Assembly: GCA_036936605.1 (NCBI GenBank)
Contig: JAUPFV010000004.1
Span: 297,208,009 to 297,272,008 of the forward strand
Direction: 5' to 3'
Source: Limnanthes douglasii subsp. nivea
Lineage: Eukaryota > Streptophyta > Magnoliopsida > Brassicales > Limnanthaceae
Length of the DNA: 64,000 nucleotides
Below the pieces are notes generated by a model. That model was not told the DNA's origin, made no database searches, and was given only the letters and a program-made list of their open reading frames with translations. Of the stretch, positions 45,051-55,586 are shown piece by piece. Numbering within the stretch: position 1 is the first letter of the stretch; every line of letters begins with the position of its first letter. The translations under genes and the position numbers were made by a program.

Positions 45051-45552
45051 TGATGAGTCCGAATTCGAAGAGCGCCCCGGAAGGGCAGTCCAAAGTAAAA
45101 CTCCCCGAAAATCGGACAGACTCCAAGACTATAATCCGAACAGGACTGATTGAACCGGACAGGTGATTTTGAACACTGCAAGCATAAGGCAGTTCGAACT
45201 ATGACTAAAGTACTAAAATACCTAAACACTATCTGACTAAGCTGTCTATTCACCTACTTAAAACTTATGGGTCTTTAAACATGACCCGGGTCCACTAAAC
45301 TTGACCTGAAAGCCCATAAGGGCCCAAATTTCACACTATAAATACCCAACCACCAGCATTAACTATGGGTAAGAAAAATTAACTGCTGCCAGGCTGCTTA
45401 ATTCTCTCTCCACCCTTGAAATACTTTGAAACACCCTGAAATATCTTGAAACTCCTTTAAACACCACCATACCACCGTGAAACACCCTTACGCCGCCTTA
45501 AAACTCTACTTAAAATTACCAGCCTACCCCCAGGCTACTTTTATCTACACCA
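45051..45552 (+). repeat. 5' LTR of element D (502 bp)
   Basis: Differs from the 3' LTR by G/A in GCGCCCCGG (3' LTR: GCGCCCCAG) and T/C in TTGACCTGAA (3' LTR: TTGACCCGAA). TATAAATA lies at 45337-45344, preceded by GCCCATAAGGGCCC and TGACCCGGGTC. Confidence 0.97.
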
Positions 45553-45555
45553 AAT

Positions 45556-45573
45556 TGGCGACCACAGTGGGAG
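45556..45573 (+). other. Primer-binding site, element D
   Basis: TGGCGACCACAGTGGGAG, three bases after the LTR end; identical in A, C and C'. Confidence 0.8.
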
Positions 45574-45625
45574 CCGACGGTGCCTGAATCAAACATTCAA
45601 AACCAAGTAAAAGAATTCTGTCCGA

Positions 45626-47968
45626 ATGAATCCGGATAATCCAGAGCTTCCACCAGCTTTGCTCGAAGTGGTGGAAGAGAACGATGAATATACTGTCCAA
45701 GAGCGTGACAGGTTGAGGGTTGAAATAGAAGCTCTGAGGGCTGAGAAGGCCAAGATGGGCATGAAGGAAAAGTCCAAAGCATCAGTTGCTCATCGCTCTG
45801 ATAACCCTCGAGAGCATGAGGCTTCAAAGACTCATGTGAGCACTAAAAAGACACATGCTAGTTCTAAAAAGTCTCACCGGTCCAAGCCTGTGGAGAGTTC
45901 TGACTCAAGTTCAGAATCTTCGGACAGCTCTTCGGACAGTGAGGGGAATGAAAAGTCCTTGTCCTCCAGCAGTGACGAAGGGCGAACCAGGAAAAAACAA
46001 AAGCAAGTTAAAAAGTATTCCAGAAAAAGAGACCACCATGGAAGAATGAAAAGACACATTGGGAAAGGATCGTCTCACAGCCGGAGACATATAGACCGGA
46101 TGCTGGTGGATCCATTTGCCTTCCATGATGAGCCAGGTATCTTTGCAACACCTAATGAGGATACCGTGTTCAGTCGTGGAAGGAATTGGAGGCAGTCTCC
46201 ACTGTCTTCTAAAATCCTATCCGGAAACCTCCCCAAGAGGTTCGATAGCACCAAAATGGAGAAGTATGATGGTAGTACTGATCCAGACAATCATCTGGAG
46301 CAGTTCAAGAACTTCATGATGAACTTTGATGATGATGATAAACTACTCTGCAGGGCATTCTCCCAGTCCTTTACGGGGAGTGCTCTGAAGTGGTACAACA
46401 GCCTTCCTCAGGGTTGTATCAGAGACTTCGATACCTTTTGGGTGGCCTTTCGAAGGCAATTTGTGGGGAGTAAGGAGCTCAAGGGCAATGGAGATACCAT
46501 AATCCATTGTGCCCAAGAGCCAAATGAATCGTTGAAAGAATACATAAGTCGTTTTGTGAACACAAAGAACGGGCTGGCTGATTGCTTTGAACAAGTGGCA
46601 ATAGCATCCCTGAGACAAGGTTTGAACCCGGGCAACCTGGCCGATTCAGTAACAAGGAAGAAAGCCATGACCTGGGGTGGATTGCTGAATCAAGTCGGCA
46701 AGCAAATAAATGTTGATGAAACAAAAAAGACCAGGGTGCACAGGCAGGTGAGGTCCACCCCGGTGACACCAACTCCCAATCCAAACCAGTCCGGCAACAA
46801 AGCTAGAGAAACCGGACAGGGGCATGGAAGAGGAAAAGCTCAGTCTCAACCAGCTGCTCCTGCACAGAGTCAACAGTCTAGAAATAAAAGAGGGTCGTGG
46901 GTCCAACCGGAGTGGTTTGCAGAGCTCAAAGAAAGTATGGCAACCATTTTCGAGAAAACTAAAGATGAAGTACACTACCGGAGACCGGCAACCTTGCAGT
47001 CTCCCAGAGAACATCGAAACAATTCTTTTTGTCAATATCACAACGATATTGGTCATACTACTGATGATTGTATAGCCTTGAAACAAGAGGTTCAGAACCT
47101 GATTGAAAGAGGGAAATTGGGTGCATACGTCAAAAGAAGAGGAGGCAATAGGCCTGACAACACTCACCGGGCTGGTCCGGTTAATGCCGCCCCAGAAGGG
47201 GCTATGGTGATCATTGAAAGGTTTGATGTGGAATCTGAATATTTGGATCCTGATCCAACAAGGAACAGAGTGGGTGCAATAGAGGAGCGTTCTAGGACGG
47301 TCTCCGGGCTCATTAAATTCTTTGAGTCCTTAACAATTTTCGGAGGGGATACTGTAACGGCTCCTGCCACTTCATCAAGAAAAAGGCATGTCCATAATTT
47401 GGCTACCCAGCTAGAGGGGGGCATGACCTCTTATCAATCGTCAAGCTTATTCCCATTCATTGTCTTTGATGGGGATGATTTGAGAGACATTGCTGGCCCT
47501 CATGAAGATGCTGTTGTCATAGGAGCATCGATAGGGGGCAATGAGATAAGACGGATCCTGGTAGATACTGGGAGCTCAGCCAATATCCTTTTCCTTGATA
47601 CTTACAAGAAGATGAAAAATCCAGCTGTGATTCAAAAGTCAGATAGGTCGATCGTAGGCTTCACGGGCAGCTCAGCCGATGTAATCGGTGAGTTTGAAGA
47701 AGAAGTTTTGTTGGGCAGAGGCCCATTCAAGAAAACAGTCCGAATACTTTTCATTGTGGTGGATTGTCCCACTTGCTATAATGCTATTCTAGGGAGATCT
47801 TGGCTCTCTAGGATGCATGCAGTGGCTTCGACAGTCCATCAGTGTCTAAAATATGCTGTTCAGGGGCAGGTTGGGGTTGTCCGGAGCAGTCAGAAAGTTG
47901 CAAGAGAATGTTATGCCACTGCCTTGGCTCCACGAACGCTGGGGGCAGTCCGTATAACTGACCAATAG
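45626..47968 (+). CDS. gag-protease of element D (780 residues)
   Basis: The complete frame starts MNPDNPELPPAL; the same start context is conserved in A and C. Residues 1-140: charged, then a Ser-rich stretch. Residues about 190-330: capsid-like core with KRFDSTKMEKYDG, DPDNHLEQF, WYNSLPQ (W256) and FDTFWVAFRRQF. About 469-482: zinc knuckle of C-x2-H-x4-H-x4-C form (CQYHNDIGHTTDDC). About 645-657: aspartic protease ILVDTGSSANIL (D647). Near the end: ARECYATALAP. Gag would form the particle and bind RNA; the protease would cut the polyprotein. The frame ends in CAA TAG CAG TTT, then goes on in the same phase into pol. It is the only intact gag-protease in the window. Confidence 0.93.
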   Translation: MNPDNPELPPALLEVVEENDEYTVQERDRLRVEIEALRAEKAKMGMKEKSKASVAHRSDNPREHEASKTHVSTKKTHASSKKSHRSKPVESSDSSSESSDSSSDSEGNEKSLSSSSDEGRTRKKQKQVKKYSRKRDHHGRMKRHIGKGSSHSRRHIDRMLVDPFAFHDEPGIFATPNEDTVFSRGRNWRQSPLSSKILSGNLPKRFDSTKMEKYDGSTDPDNHLEQFKNFMMNFDDDDKLLCRAFSQSFTGSALKWYNSLPQGCIRDFDTFWVAFRRQFVGSKELKGNGDTIIHCAQEPNESLKEYISRFVNTKNGLADCFEQVAIASLRQGLNPGNLADSVTRKKAMTWGGLLNQVGKQINVDETKKTRVHRQVRSTPVTPTPNPNQSGNKARETGQGHGRGKAQSQPAAPAQSQQSRNKRGSWVQPEWFAELKESMATIFEKTKDEVHYRRPATLQSPREHRNNSFCQYHNDIGHTTDDCIALKQEVQNLIERGKLGAYVKRRGGNRPDNTHRAGPVNAAPEGAMVIIERFDVESEYLDPDPTRNRVGAIEERSRTVSGLIKFFESLTIFGGDTVTAPATSSRKRHVHNLATQLEGGMTSYQSSSLFPFIVFDGDDLRDIAGPHEDAVVIGASIGGNEIRRILVDTGSSANILFLDTYKKMKNPAVIQKSDRSIVGFTGSSADVIGEFEEEVLLGRGPFKKTVRILFIVVDCPTCYNAILGRSWLSRMHAVASTVHQCLKYAVQGQVGVVRSSQKVARECYATALAPRTLGAVRITDQ

Positions 47969-47974
47969 CAGTTT
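47963..47974 (+). promoter_or_regulatory. In-frame UAG between gag-protease and pol, copy D
   Basis: CAA TAG CAG TTT (TAG 47966-47968); no frame change follows, and the next codons (QFEGLSGGEGEIDDP) are conserved in all four copies. Candidate programmed readthrough site. Confidence 0.6.
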
Positions 47975-50900
47975 GAGGGCCTTTCTGGGGGTGAGGGTGA
48001 AATTGATGACCCCAGAGAGACCCCCGGAGTGTTGATCCCAGTTGAAGAGGTTGACACACACTGCTTAGAAGAAGGGAAATTTGTCAAGATAGGGTCCAAA
48101 ATGCCACAAGTGTTGAAAGAAGAGATGTTAAAATTCTTAAAAGACCATCAGCATGTCTTTGCTTGGTGCAATGCTGATGTTACTGGAGTTCCATCAGAGG
48201 TGATTTCCCATCACCTATCTGTCCGGAGAGATGTGGCACCTGTGGTGCAAAAGAGGAGAGCTTTCTCAAAAGAAAAGGCTGATGTCATCGTACAGGAGGT
48301 TGACAGACTCACAAAGATGGGGCACATTAAAGAATCTTAGTACCCTTTGTGGACTGCCAATCCAGTCTTGGTAAAAAAGAAGAACAGAAAATGGCGAATG
48401 TGCATTGACTTCACAGATCTCAATCGAGCTTGCCCAAAAGACTTGTATCCGGTTCCCCGGATAGATCAGCTGGTAGATTCTACTTCTGGGAACAAGCTGC
48501 TCTCCTTTATGGATGCTTTCTCCGGATATAATCAGATCCAGGTGGATCCAAGAGATCAAGAGCATACCACTTTTGTTACTGATAGAGGTTTACACTGCTA
48601 TAAGGTGATGCCTTTTGGCTTGAAAAATGCTGGGGCTACTTATCAAAGGTTAGTCAATAAAGCATTTGCGGATCAAATTGGAAGAAATATGGAGGTTTAC
48701 ATCAACGATATGATGGTGAAAAGTGTGGATGAGCAGCTACACTTGTCCGACCTCCAGGAGACTTTTGCCAACCTGGCCAAGGTGAATTTAAAGTTAAATC
48801 CTGAAAAATGTGTGTTCGGAGTGCAGTCCGGGAAGTTCTTAGGGTATATTATAAGTGAGCATGGAATACAGCCCGACCCGGACCAACTCAATGCCTTGTT
48901 CCAAATGGAGCCTCCACGAAATATTAAAGAAGTGCAGCGGTTAACGGGGAGGTTAGCAGCTTTAACAGATTCATCTCAAGGTCTTCGGACAGATGTGCTC
49001 CTTTCTTTCAAACTTTGAAGGGTGCAAAGGGGTTTGAGTGGACACCACAGTGTAATGAGGCATTCAATGAAATCAAGAAGCATCTGTCCTCTCCGAAGAC
49101 TTTATTCAAACCAATCGATGGGGAGACTCTATTTGTGTATCTGGCTGTTTCAAGTTGTGCCATCAGTGCTGTGTTAGTTAGAGAGGTTGATGGGTATCCC
49201 CACCCAGTATACTACATCAGCAAAAGCCTGATTGATGCTGAACGGCGCTACTTGAAACTTGAAAAATTAGCATTGGCCTTGGTGATAGCTGCAAGGAAGA
49301 TGAGGCCTTATTTTCAGGCTCATCCTATCATAGTCCGGACATCTTTCCCTTTAAAAAATGTCCTTCAGAAAGCGGATATTTCGAGCAGAATGACAAAGTG
49401 GTCGGTAGAGTTGGGGGACTTCGACATAGACTTTGCTCCTCGAACAGCAGTAAAGGCTCAAGCTGTGGCAGATTTTCTCGTCGAATTCCATTCTGATAGG
49501 GACTCAGAACAACCTGCCGATTCAAAAGACAAAAAAGTGTGGATTGTCCGAACAGATAGAGGATCCAGTGCCATAGGATCTGGGGCAGGAATATGTCTTA
49601 CCTCTCCCTATGGGGACAACATGTTTCAAGCTATTTGTTTTGCTTTTAGGGCGTCCAATAACGAGTCCGAATACGAAGCAGCTATAGCTGGATTAAAATT
49701 GGCTTACATTTGTGGAGCAAAAAGGGTCAAGCTGCTAAGCGACTCCCAATTGCTTGTCCACCATGCCTTGGGCCTGTCAGAAGCTAGAAAAGAACAGTTA
49801 ATCAAGTATTTATTTCTCTTGAAAAATGAGGCAATGAAGTTTAAGGCTGTTGCCTATGAGCATATCCCCCGGGCAGAGAATGAGCTAGCAGACTCATTGG
49901 CAACAATAGCATATACGGAGTCCTATCCATGGATCCATGTGCTTGAAAGTCCTTCTATTCAACTTGATGAAGGGGAGAAAGAGGAAGTCTTTGAAATACA
50001 AGTGAATGAGCCTCAGGATTGGAGGTCTCTTATTATACAATATCTGTCCGAAGGCATCATACCTTTGAATAAATCACAAGCCAGAACTCTAAAACACAAA
50101 GCTCGTGGTTTCATCATGGTTAGGGAGGTCTTATACAAGAAATCCTATAGCAAACCTCTCCTACGCTGTTTAGGAGATCATGAGTCACAAATGGTTCTCT
50201 CCGAATTACATGATGGTGAGGGATCAGCCCATTGTGGATTTAGAGCATTAACAAGAAGAGTGCTTCTCTCCGGATATTATTGGCCATCAATAATGAAAGA
50301 TGCCAAGGAACTGGTAAGAAGGTGTGATCCATGCCAGAGGTACAGCAATGAAATTCATGTACCAGCCATCCCTTTGGAATCAATTTCTGAGCCTATCCCT
50401 TTTGCTCGATGGGGATTGGACTTAGTTGGGCCTCTCCCTATGGCGTCCGGAGGGCGTAAAACCATAATTGTAGCCATCGACTACTTTTCAAAGTGGATAG
50501 AAGCAGCCCCCTTGGCAGGGACAACATCAAAGGCTGTTATAAAATTCATTCTATCCAACATATGTTGCAGATTTGGTGTCCCTCAGAAAATAACAACAGA
50601 TAATGGGCCACAGTTTGACAACAGAGAAATGGAGAGCTTCTGTGCCTCAAGGGGTATTCAGCACTGCTTTTCTTCACCATTCCACCCACAAGCCAATGGG
50701 CAAGTTGAGGTGGCTAACAGAACAATACTGTCCGGCTTAAAGAAAAATCTCGAAGGGGCTGCTGGGAAGTGGCCTAGTTATTTACAAGAAGTCTTGTGGG
50801 CCTACCGGACAACGCCTGGGGCTGCCACACAAGAATCACCTTTTGCCTTGGTCTATGGGATGGATGCAGTAGCTCCCATAGAGAAGACACTCCCCTCTTT

Positions 50901-51255
50901 TCGTGTTCATAACTTCTCCGGACAGGCTAATGAAGTAGCAATCAGAAATCAGCTTGATTTGATTGAAGAAAGGCGAGTAAAAGCTCATCTTAGAATGGCA
51001 CACTATCAGGGCTTGATGAGAAGCAGGTTTGCTTCCAAGGTTAAAAGAAGGGACTTTCAACCAGGAGATAAAGTATTGAGGAAAGTTTTCTTACATACCA
51101 AGGAAAAACTCTTCGGAAAGCTGGCCCCAACTTGGGAGGGTCCGTATACTGTGGTTGAAAGAATCAAGCCTGGCACATACTGGCTGGAAGACAAAGATGG
51201 CAGGGTTTTAACTCACCCTTGGAATATTGAACACCTTCGAATGTACTTAGATTAA
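47969..51255 (+). pseudogene. pol of element D, three lesions
   Basis: The same domains as in element A: RT, RNase H, second RNase H, integrase. Breaks: TAG at 48338-48340 where A and B have a Gln codon (KESQYPLW); the RT active site YIDD is YIND (AAC at 48704-48706); one base is missing near 48961-48966 (GCTTTAACAG), shifting the frame until 49015, after which 746 codons are open to 51255. The second RNase H has TDRG where A has TDGG. Integrase keeps the HH-CC site (SAHCGF, CDPCQRY), GLDLVGP, TTDNGPQF and GQVEVANR. Two of the substitutions are C-to-T or G-to-A. This copy cannot make active RT. Confidence 0.92.
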
Positions 51256-51550
51256 AATCTATGTAAATATTTACTTGTTTGAATATCCATGTAAATATTT
51301 GGGGGCATACCACTTCCTCTCTTCGGCGCCACGAAGAGCTTTCAATAAAACTTGGAGCCTTCTTAAACAATTTTCTAAGTTTTTACAAAATTCTGTTGAT
51401 TGCCATACTACCCGGACTGAAAGATCTAAGGGCTATTTGAATTCTAGCCAGAGAGATTAAACACTCTCACAATATGAACTACTTAAACAAACTGTGGAAT
51501 AAGAGAGAGGTTGTGCAAGATAAAATATTCATTCGATAAACTTAAAGTTG

Positions 51551-51653
51551 CCTTGGCCTTCCAAGGACTTTTTAAACAAGTTTTAACATAATACAAAAAT
51601 CTGTCCGGTTAAAACGGACAGTATTACGAAAAAGGTGCCTTGGCCTTCCAAGG
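51551..51653. other. Three-hairpin cassette, copy D
   Basis: CCTTGGCCTTCCAAGG at 51551-51566 and 51638-51653 flanks the hairpin CTGTCCG-GTTAAAA-CGGACAG (51601-51621). It lies between the stop codons of pol (51255) and aORF (51694). Confidence 0.72.
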
Positions 51654-51693
51654 ACTTTGGTTCGAACAAAAAGTTAACAAAATAAATTACTGA

Positions 51694-54653
51694 CTAAGGT
51701 GGAGCCTTTGAGGATGGCTCACCCTCATCTTTTCCCTTGGTCTTGATATCGCTTTTTTCCTCAATGACCTTCTTGCCTTTGGGGTCAGTTTCTTCTTCAC
51801 CCGGACTCTCTCCGGTTTCCTCTTCGTCACCAGATGAAGATATATCAGTATACCCTTCATCAACCATGGTCCAATATGGAAGATCATCATCATCCACATA
51901 ACGCCATAAGTCCCCAAGTCTCCTCTTCGGGAACTTCTCGTAAAATAGGAGGACCATGTCGGACTTCACCTTCTCAATCAATAATTCCTCACTCTGTATC
52001 ATCTCCTTGGCGTAAGCATTGATTTTAGCCTTGATCATGGCCTCTTGATCCTTCACCAGGGCAGCTTTCTCACCAACAGCCTGAGTCACTGCATTCTCCA
52101 AAGTAAGTTTGTCAGTAGTCAGATTGGTGACAATCTTCTCTTTTGCTGCAGTCTCATCTTTTGAGGTTTTCAAGTCCTTCTCCAACCCGGACAGCTTAGC
52201 CCGGAGATCTTCTAGGGTTTTCTCCAAAGAGGCAACTTTTGTGTTGCTTTCATTTTTACTCTTCTTCAGCTGTTCGTTCGACTCCTTAAGCAAGTCAACC
52301 TGGGTAGTGGCACCCCGGAGGTCATCGGACAGTTTCTCCTTCTCAGACTTAAGCTCCTTAATGGTTTCTGCCTGACTCCGGACTTGCCTTTCCAAGGTGA
52401 GCACAGGTTGCACGTTGCTAAGGAGGGAGTGAGCTATAATGTCCCTTTCGCTGGAAACCAAGAAAGTCTTGCCATTAAAGTTCACTGTGTTGGAACTACT
52501 TGGAGGAACGTATGGCCCAGCAAACTCATCTCTTGACAGACCAAGAAAGTAATCACCTAGAGGACCCAGGCCGGTGACATCCACTCCGTCCATATTGATC
52601 TCTCCCCTTTCAATCTCATCAGTATGGAGTTCCCTTGGAATCCCTTCGTTAAGATTTTCTGGGATCTCCTCAGCTAATGTAGGATCAATTGGGAAAGTGG
52701 GCTCCGGATCCCGGACAGCGAACTCTTCTTCTTGAGAAGTCTTCTTCTTTTTTGCTTCTCTGTCAGCACTATCGCTTGCTTGCTTGCGAGTTCGTTTGGA
52801 GGCCCTTAGAGGTTTTGGGGGAGTCTCTCCGTGTCTCTTACTTTCCACTTCTACCACTTGTAGAAGATTTGTATCAACTTGAGCTGGAACTGGCACCTCT
52901 GTGTCAATTGGAGCCTTTTTCTCCGCATCCACTGCCGTTTTCCTCCCTTTCTTCCTTTGGCCCTTCATTTTACTTGGGGCTTTGGCCCGAAGAGGGAGGA
53001 AAAGGGTCCCATCTAGCTCGTGTGACCTTCTTAGCACTATGTCATCATCAGGAGGGGTGGAGAACTCCTCCCATGTTAAATCCCTCCGACCTGTGGTGTT
53101 CCACAGGTGAGATCTGGCTAAGTTTCCCGGAGTGAAAGCCTTGTGAAACCGGTTCTCCCAGTTCTCTGCGGCCCATGCGTTTATCTTGCCACAGGTAACC
53201 TGTCCGGCTTTCGCATAGTCTCCAAACTCTTTTGGCAGTTCTGGAAAAACAAAAGAATAGTTAGTTAGTGAAAGCTTAAAGAAGGGAAGATTCGAATAGA
53301 AACTTAAAGAAAGAACTTACGATCACTTCTCCATCTACTTCGAAGAAGGCTAGGATTCTCCCCGACTTTAATCTTTTTACCATTCTCCCATGAGCCACTT
53401 ATAAATAAGAACTGGCTCCTCCATTTATTCTTCGACTCCAGGAGATCGTCGACGGCTTTCAGGTTGTTCCCCATATTAAAGTGATAAAAAGGGAACTGGT
53501 GGTGTTTGCACAAACTGGCAACCGCAGCGAACTCTTCCATTGGAAGAGGAATTCCGGACAGCCTGGATGCCATAATACATGACATCAAGGTGTACCATCC
53601 GTTGGGACTTAGCTGCGATGGACATAACTTCACTAAGTGGAAATAGCGCACTATTTCTGGATCCAATGGGAACCTGAGTCCCCAATTTAGCAGCTCTGTA
53701 AAAAATACGATCTCGTTCCTCTTGCAGTCCATCGGGGTCTCCGGGTCAATAGGAATTCAGATCTTTACGTTTTCAGGGATCCCCCACTTAGTGCGAAGCC
53801 GTCCCAGATCTCTAGTGTGAATAAACGAATATTTGGTTTTCAACAAAGACAGAAGATACTTGGACTCTACCTTATGGAAGCAGGGCCCAACTCTCCCTTC
53901 AAGGCTCTCCGGCAGATCCGGACGCCTTAGATACAAGTCTTCTTTGCCTTTCTTGGCAACAACCATAGCAGTTTCAACCTGTCCGGAAGACTCGGACTCA
54001 AACCTGACCTCCTCAGTGGAGTCTTCCATCCTTTCCTCCATTACAGTTGGGGGAACTTCTGTAGAAGCAGCCCGGGGAGGGATGAAGCTTGGAACAGCTG
54101 ATCCTCCGGACTGCTGGCTTGATGCATGCTTTTGAGTTCTCGCCTCAGTTTGAGTTTCTGAGGTCGAGGCTTCCTTGGGAGGTAGTGGACTGCTAGCCTC
54201 CGGACCGACCGGCCTTTCCCGGAGAGTCCTAACAGCTACCCTTGACTCTGATTCACCAGTATTCTTTGAGGAGAGTCCTTTGACCAACCTGCTTGGTCTT
54301 TTCATGATCAACTTATCTGGGGAATGATCGGAGTCGGACCCCATGGCAATAAAAGTAGATTTCTTCTTGACACTCGTAACAGTAACCCCTGGTTCGACGA
54401 CAGGAATTGACTCTTGAACTAAAGAGTCTGAAACGATGGGGGAGAGTGTCGTTCGAAAGAGTTTTCTAGGTTTTGTACCTTTCGAAGAAGACGAACCTCT
54501 ATCAGATTCTTCGATTGAAGTGGCTGGTTTCTCAACTGGCGATGCTGGAAGCCCTGCTGCAATCCTTTTCTCTTTTTCAACCCTTTGAGCTCTCTCTAGT
54601 TCTGAAAGATTGAGCCAGCCACCCTTGATTAAAGCTGTTCTTGCTGTGAACAT
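51694..54653 (-). pseudogene. Antisense spliced gene (aORF) of element D, one nonsense codon
   Basis: Exon 1 is 54653-53321, the intron 53320-53241 (GTAAGT..TTCCAG, 80 bases, phase 1), and exon 2 is 53240-51694. The spliced frame has 959 codons, broken only by TGA at codon 299 (53757-53759), where B has CGA (Arg). Residues 1-230: Ser/Pro/Thr-rich, MFTARTALIKGGWLNLSELE at the start. About 255-440: conserved core (KWGIPENVKI, ETPMDCK, LNWGLRFPLDPEI, LSPNGWYTLMSCIMASRLSG, FYHFNM) resembling the putative gypsy-type transposon domain. Exon 2: LPKEFGDYAKAGQVTCGKINAW, a Lys-rich block (REAKKKKTSQ), a long coiled coil, DLWRYVDDDDLPYW and an acidic tail. Role unknown; its own promoter-like region argues for a separate transcript. 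Confidence 0.82.
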
Positions 54654-54960
54654 AAAACGATTAAGGAAATCTTAAGGTTTTAGAGAGATGAAGTTTTTGA
54701 GTAAAATGGCAAAGTGAAAATGAGACTGTGAAAGATGAATAGTATTTATAGTAAATGTAAAAAAGGGGTTTGATTCCTAGGAGAATCCGAAAAGTTGGGC
54801 AATGATTAAAAGACGGCGCTGACGTCATCAAAACCATTTAAAGAAGTTACCTATTCAATAAAGTGGTGTAATTTTCGAGGTAGAAAAACGGCTGGAGTGA
54901 CCAACCAGAGGGTGACACGTGTCCCACTACTTCTGACAAAGAACCGTTTGAAATTCGTAA
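54654..54960 (-). promoter_or_regulatory. Upstream region of the antisense gene, element D
   Basis: On the minus strand TATAAATA (54743-54750) lies about 95 bases before the ATG. Further up come TGACGTCA (54820-54827) within GACGGCGCTGACGTCA and the G-box CACGTG (54916-54921). B and C have these boxes in the same order and spacing. TGACGTCA and CACGTG are known bZIP-type sites in plants. Confidence 0.6.
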
Positions 54961-55063
54961 CGGTTGGGCTGTCCGGGCCTGTCTCAACTCTCTTCGAATT
55001 TGAAAACCACTTCTTCAATCGGACTGTTTTTCAGTTCTTTAACAAGGACACTTGTACAAATAC

Positions 55064-55079
55064 CTAAAAAAGGGGCTCC
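55064..55079 (+). other. Polypurine tract, element D
   Basis: CTAAAAAAGGGGCTCC directly precedes the 3' LTR. Confidence 0.8.
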
Positions 55080-55581
55080 TGATGAGTCCGAATTCGAAGA
55101 GCGCCCCAGAAGGGCAGTCCAAAGTAAAACTCCCCGAAAATCGGACAGACTCCAAGACTATAATCCGAACAGGACTGATTGAACCGGACAGGTGATTTTG
55201 AACACTGCAAGCATAAGGCAGTTCGAACTATGACTAAAGTACTAAAATACCTAAACACTATCTGACTAAGCTGTCTATTCACCTACTTAAAACTTATGGG
55301 TCTTTAAACATGACCCGGGTCCACTAAACTTGACCCGAAAGCCCATAAGGGCCCAAATTTCACACTATAAATACCCAACCACCAGCATTAACTATGGGTA
55401 AGAAAAATTAACTGCTGCCAGGCTGCTTAATTCTCTCTCCACCCTTGAAATACTTTGAAACACCCTGAAATATCTTGAAACTCCTTTAAACACCACCATA
55501 CCACCGTGAAACACCCTTACGCCGCCTTAAAACTCTACTTAAAATTACCAGCCTACCCCCAGGCTACTTTTATCTACACCA
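55080..55581 (+). repeat. 3' LTR of element D (502 bp)
   Basis: Partner of 45051-45552; followed by the duplicated AAACC. Confidence 0.97.
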
Positions 55582-55586
55582 AAACC

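Larger units (their letters stand above)
45051..55581 (+). mobile_element. Complete young Tat-type Ty3/gypsy element D (10,531 bp)
   Basis: Two 502-bp LTRs that differ at two positions by eye, both starting TGATGAGTCC and ending ACACCA, flanked by a perfect 5-bp duplication AAACC (45046-45050, 55582-55586). Order: LTR, primer-binding site, gag-protease, in-frame UAG, pol, hairpin cassette, antisense gene, its promoter, polypurine tract, LTR. Despite its youth pol carries a nonsense codon, a 1-base deletion and a changed RT active site, and the antisense gene has one nonsense codon. It lies inside the PMD gene of the older MULE. Confidence 0.97.
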
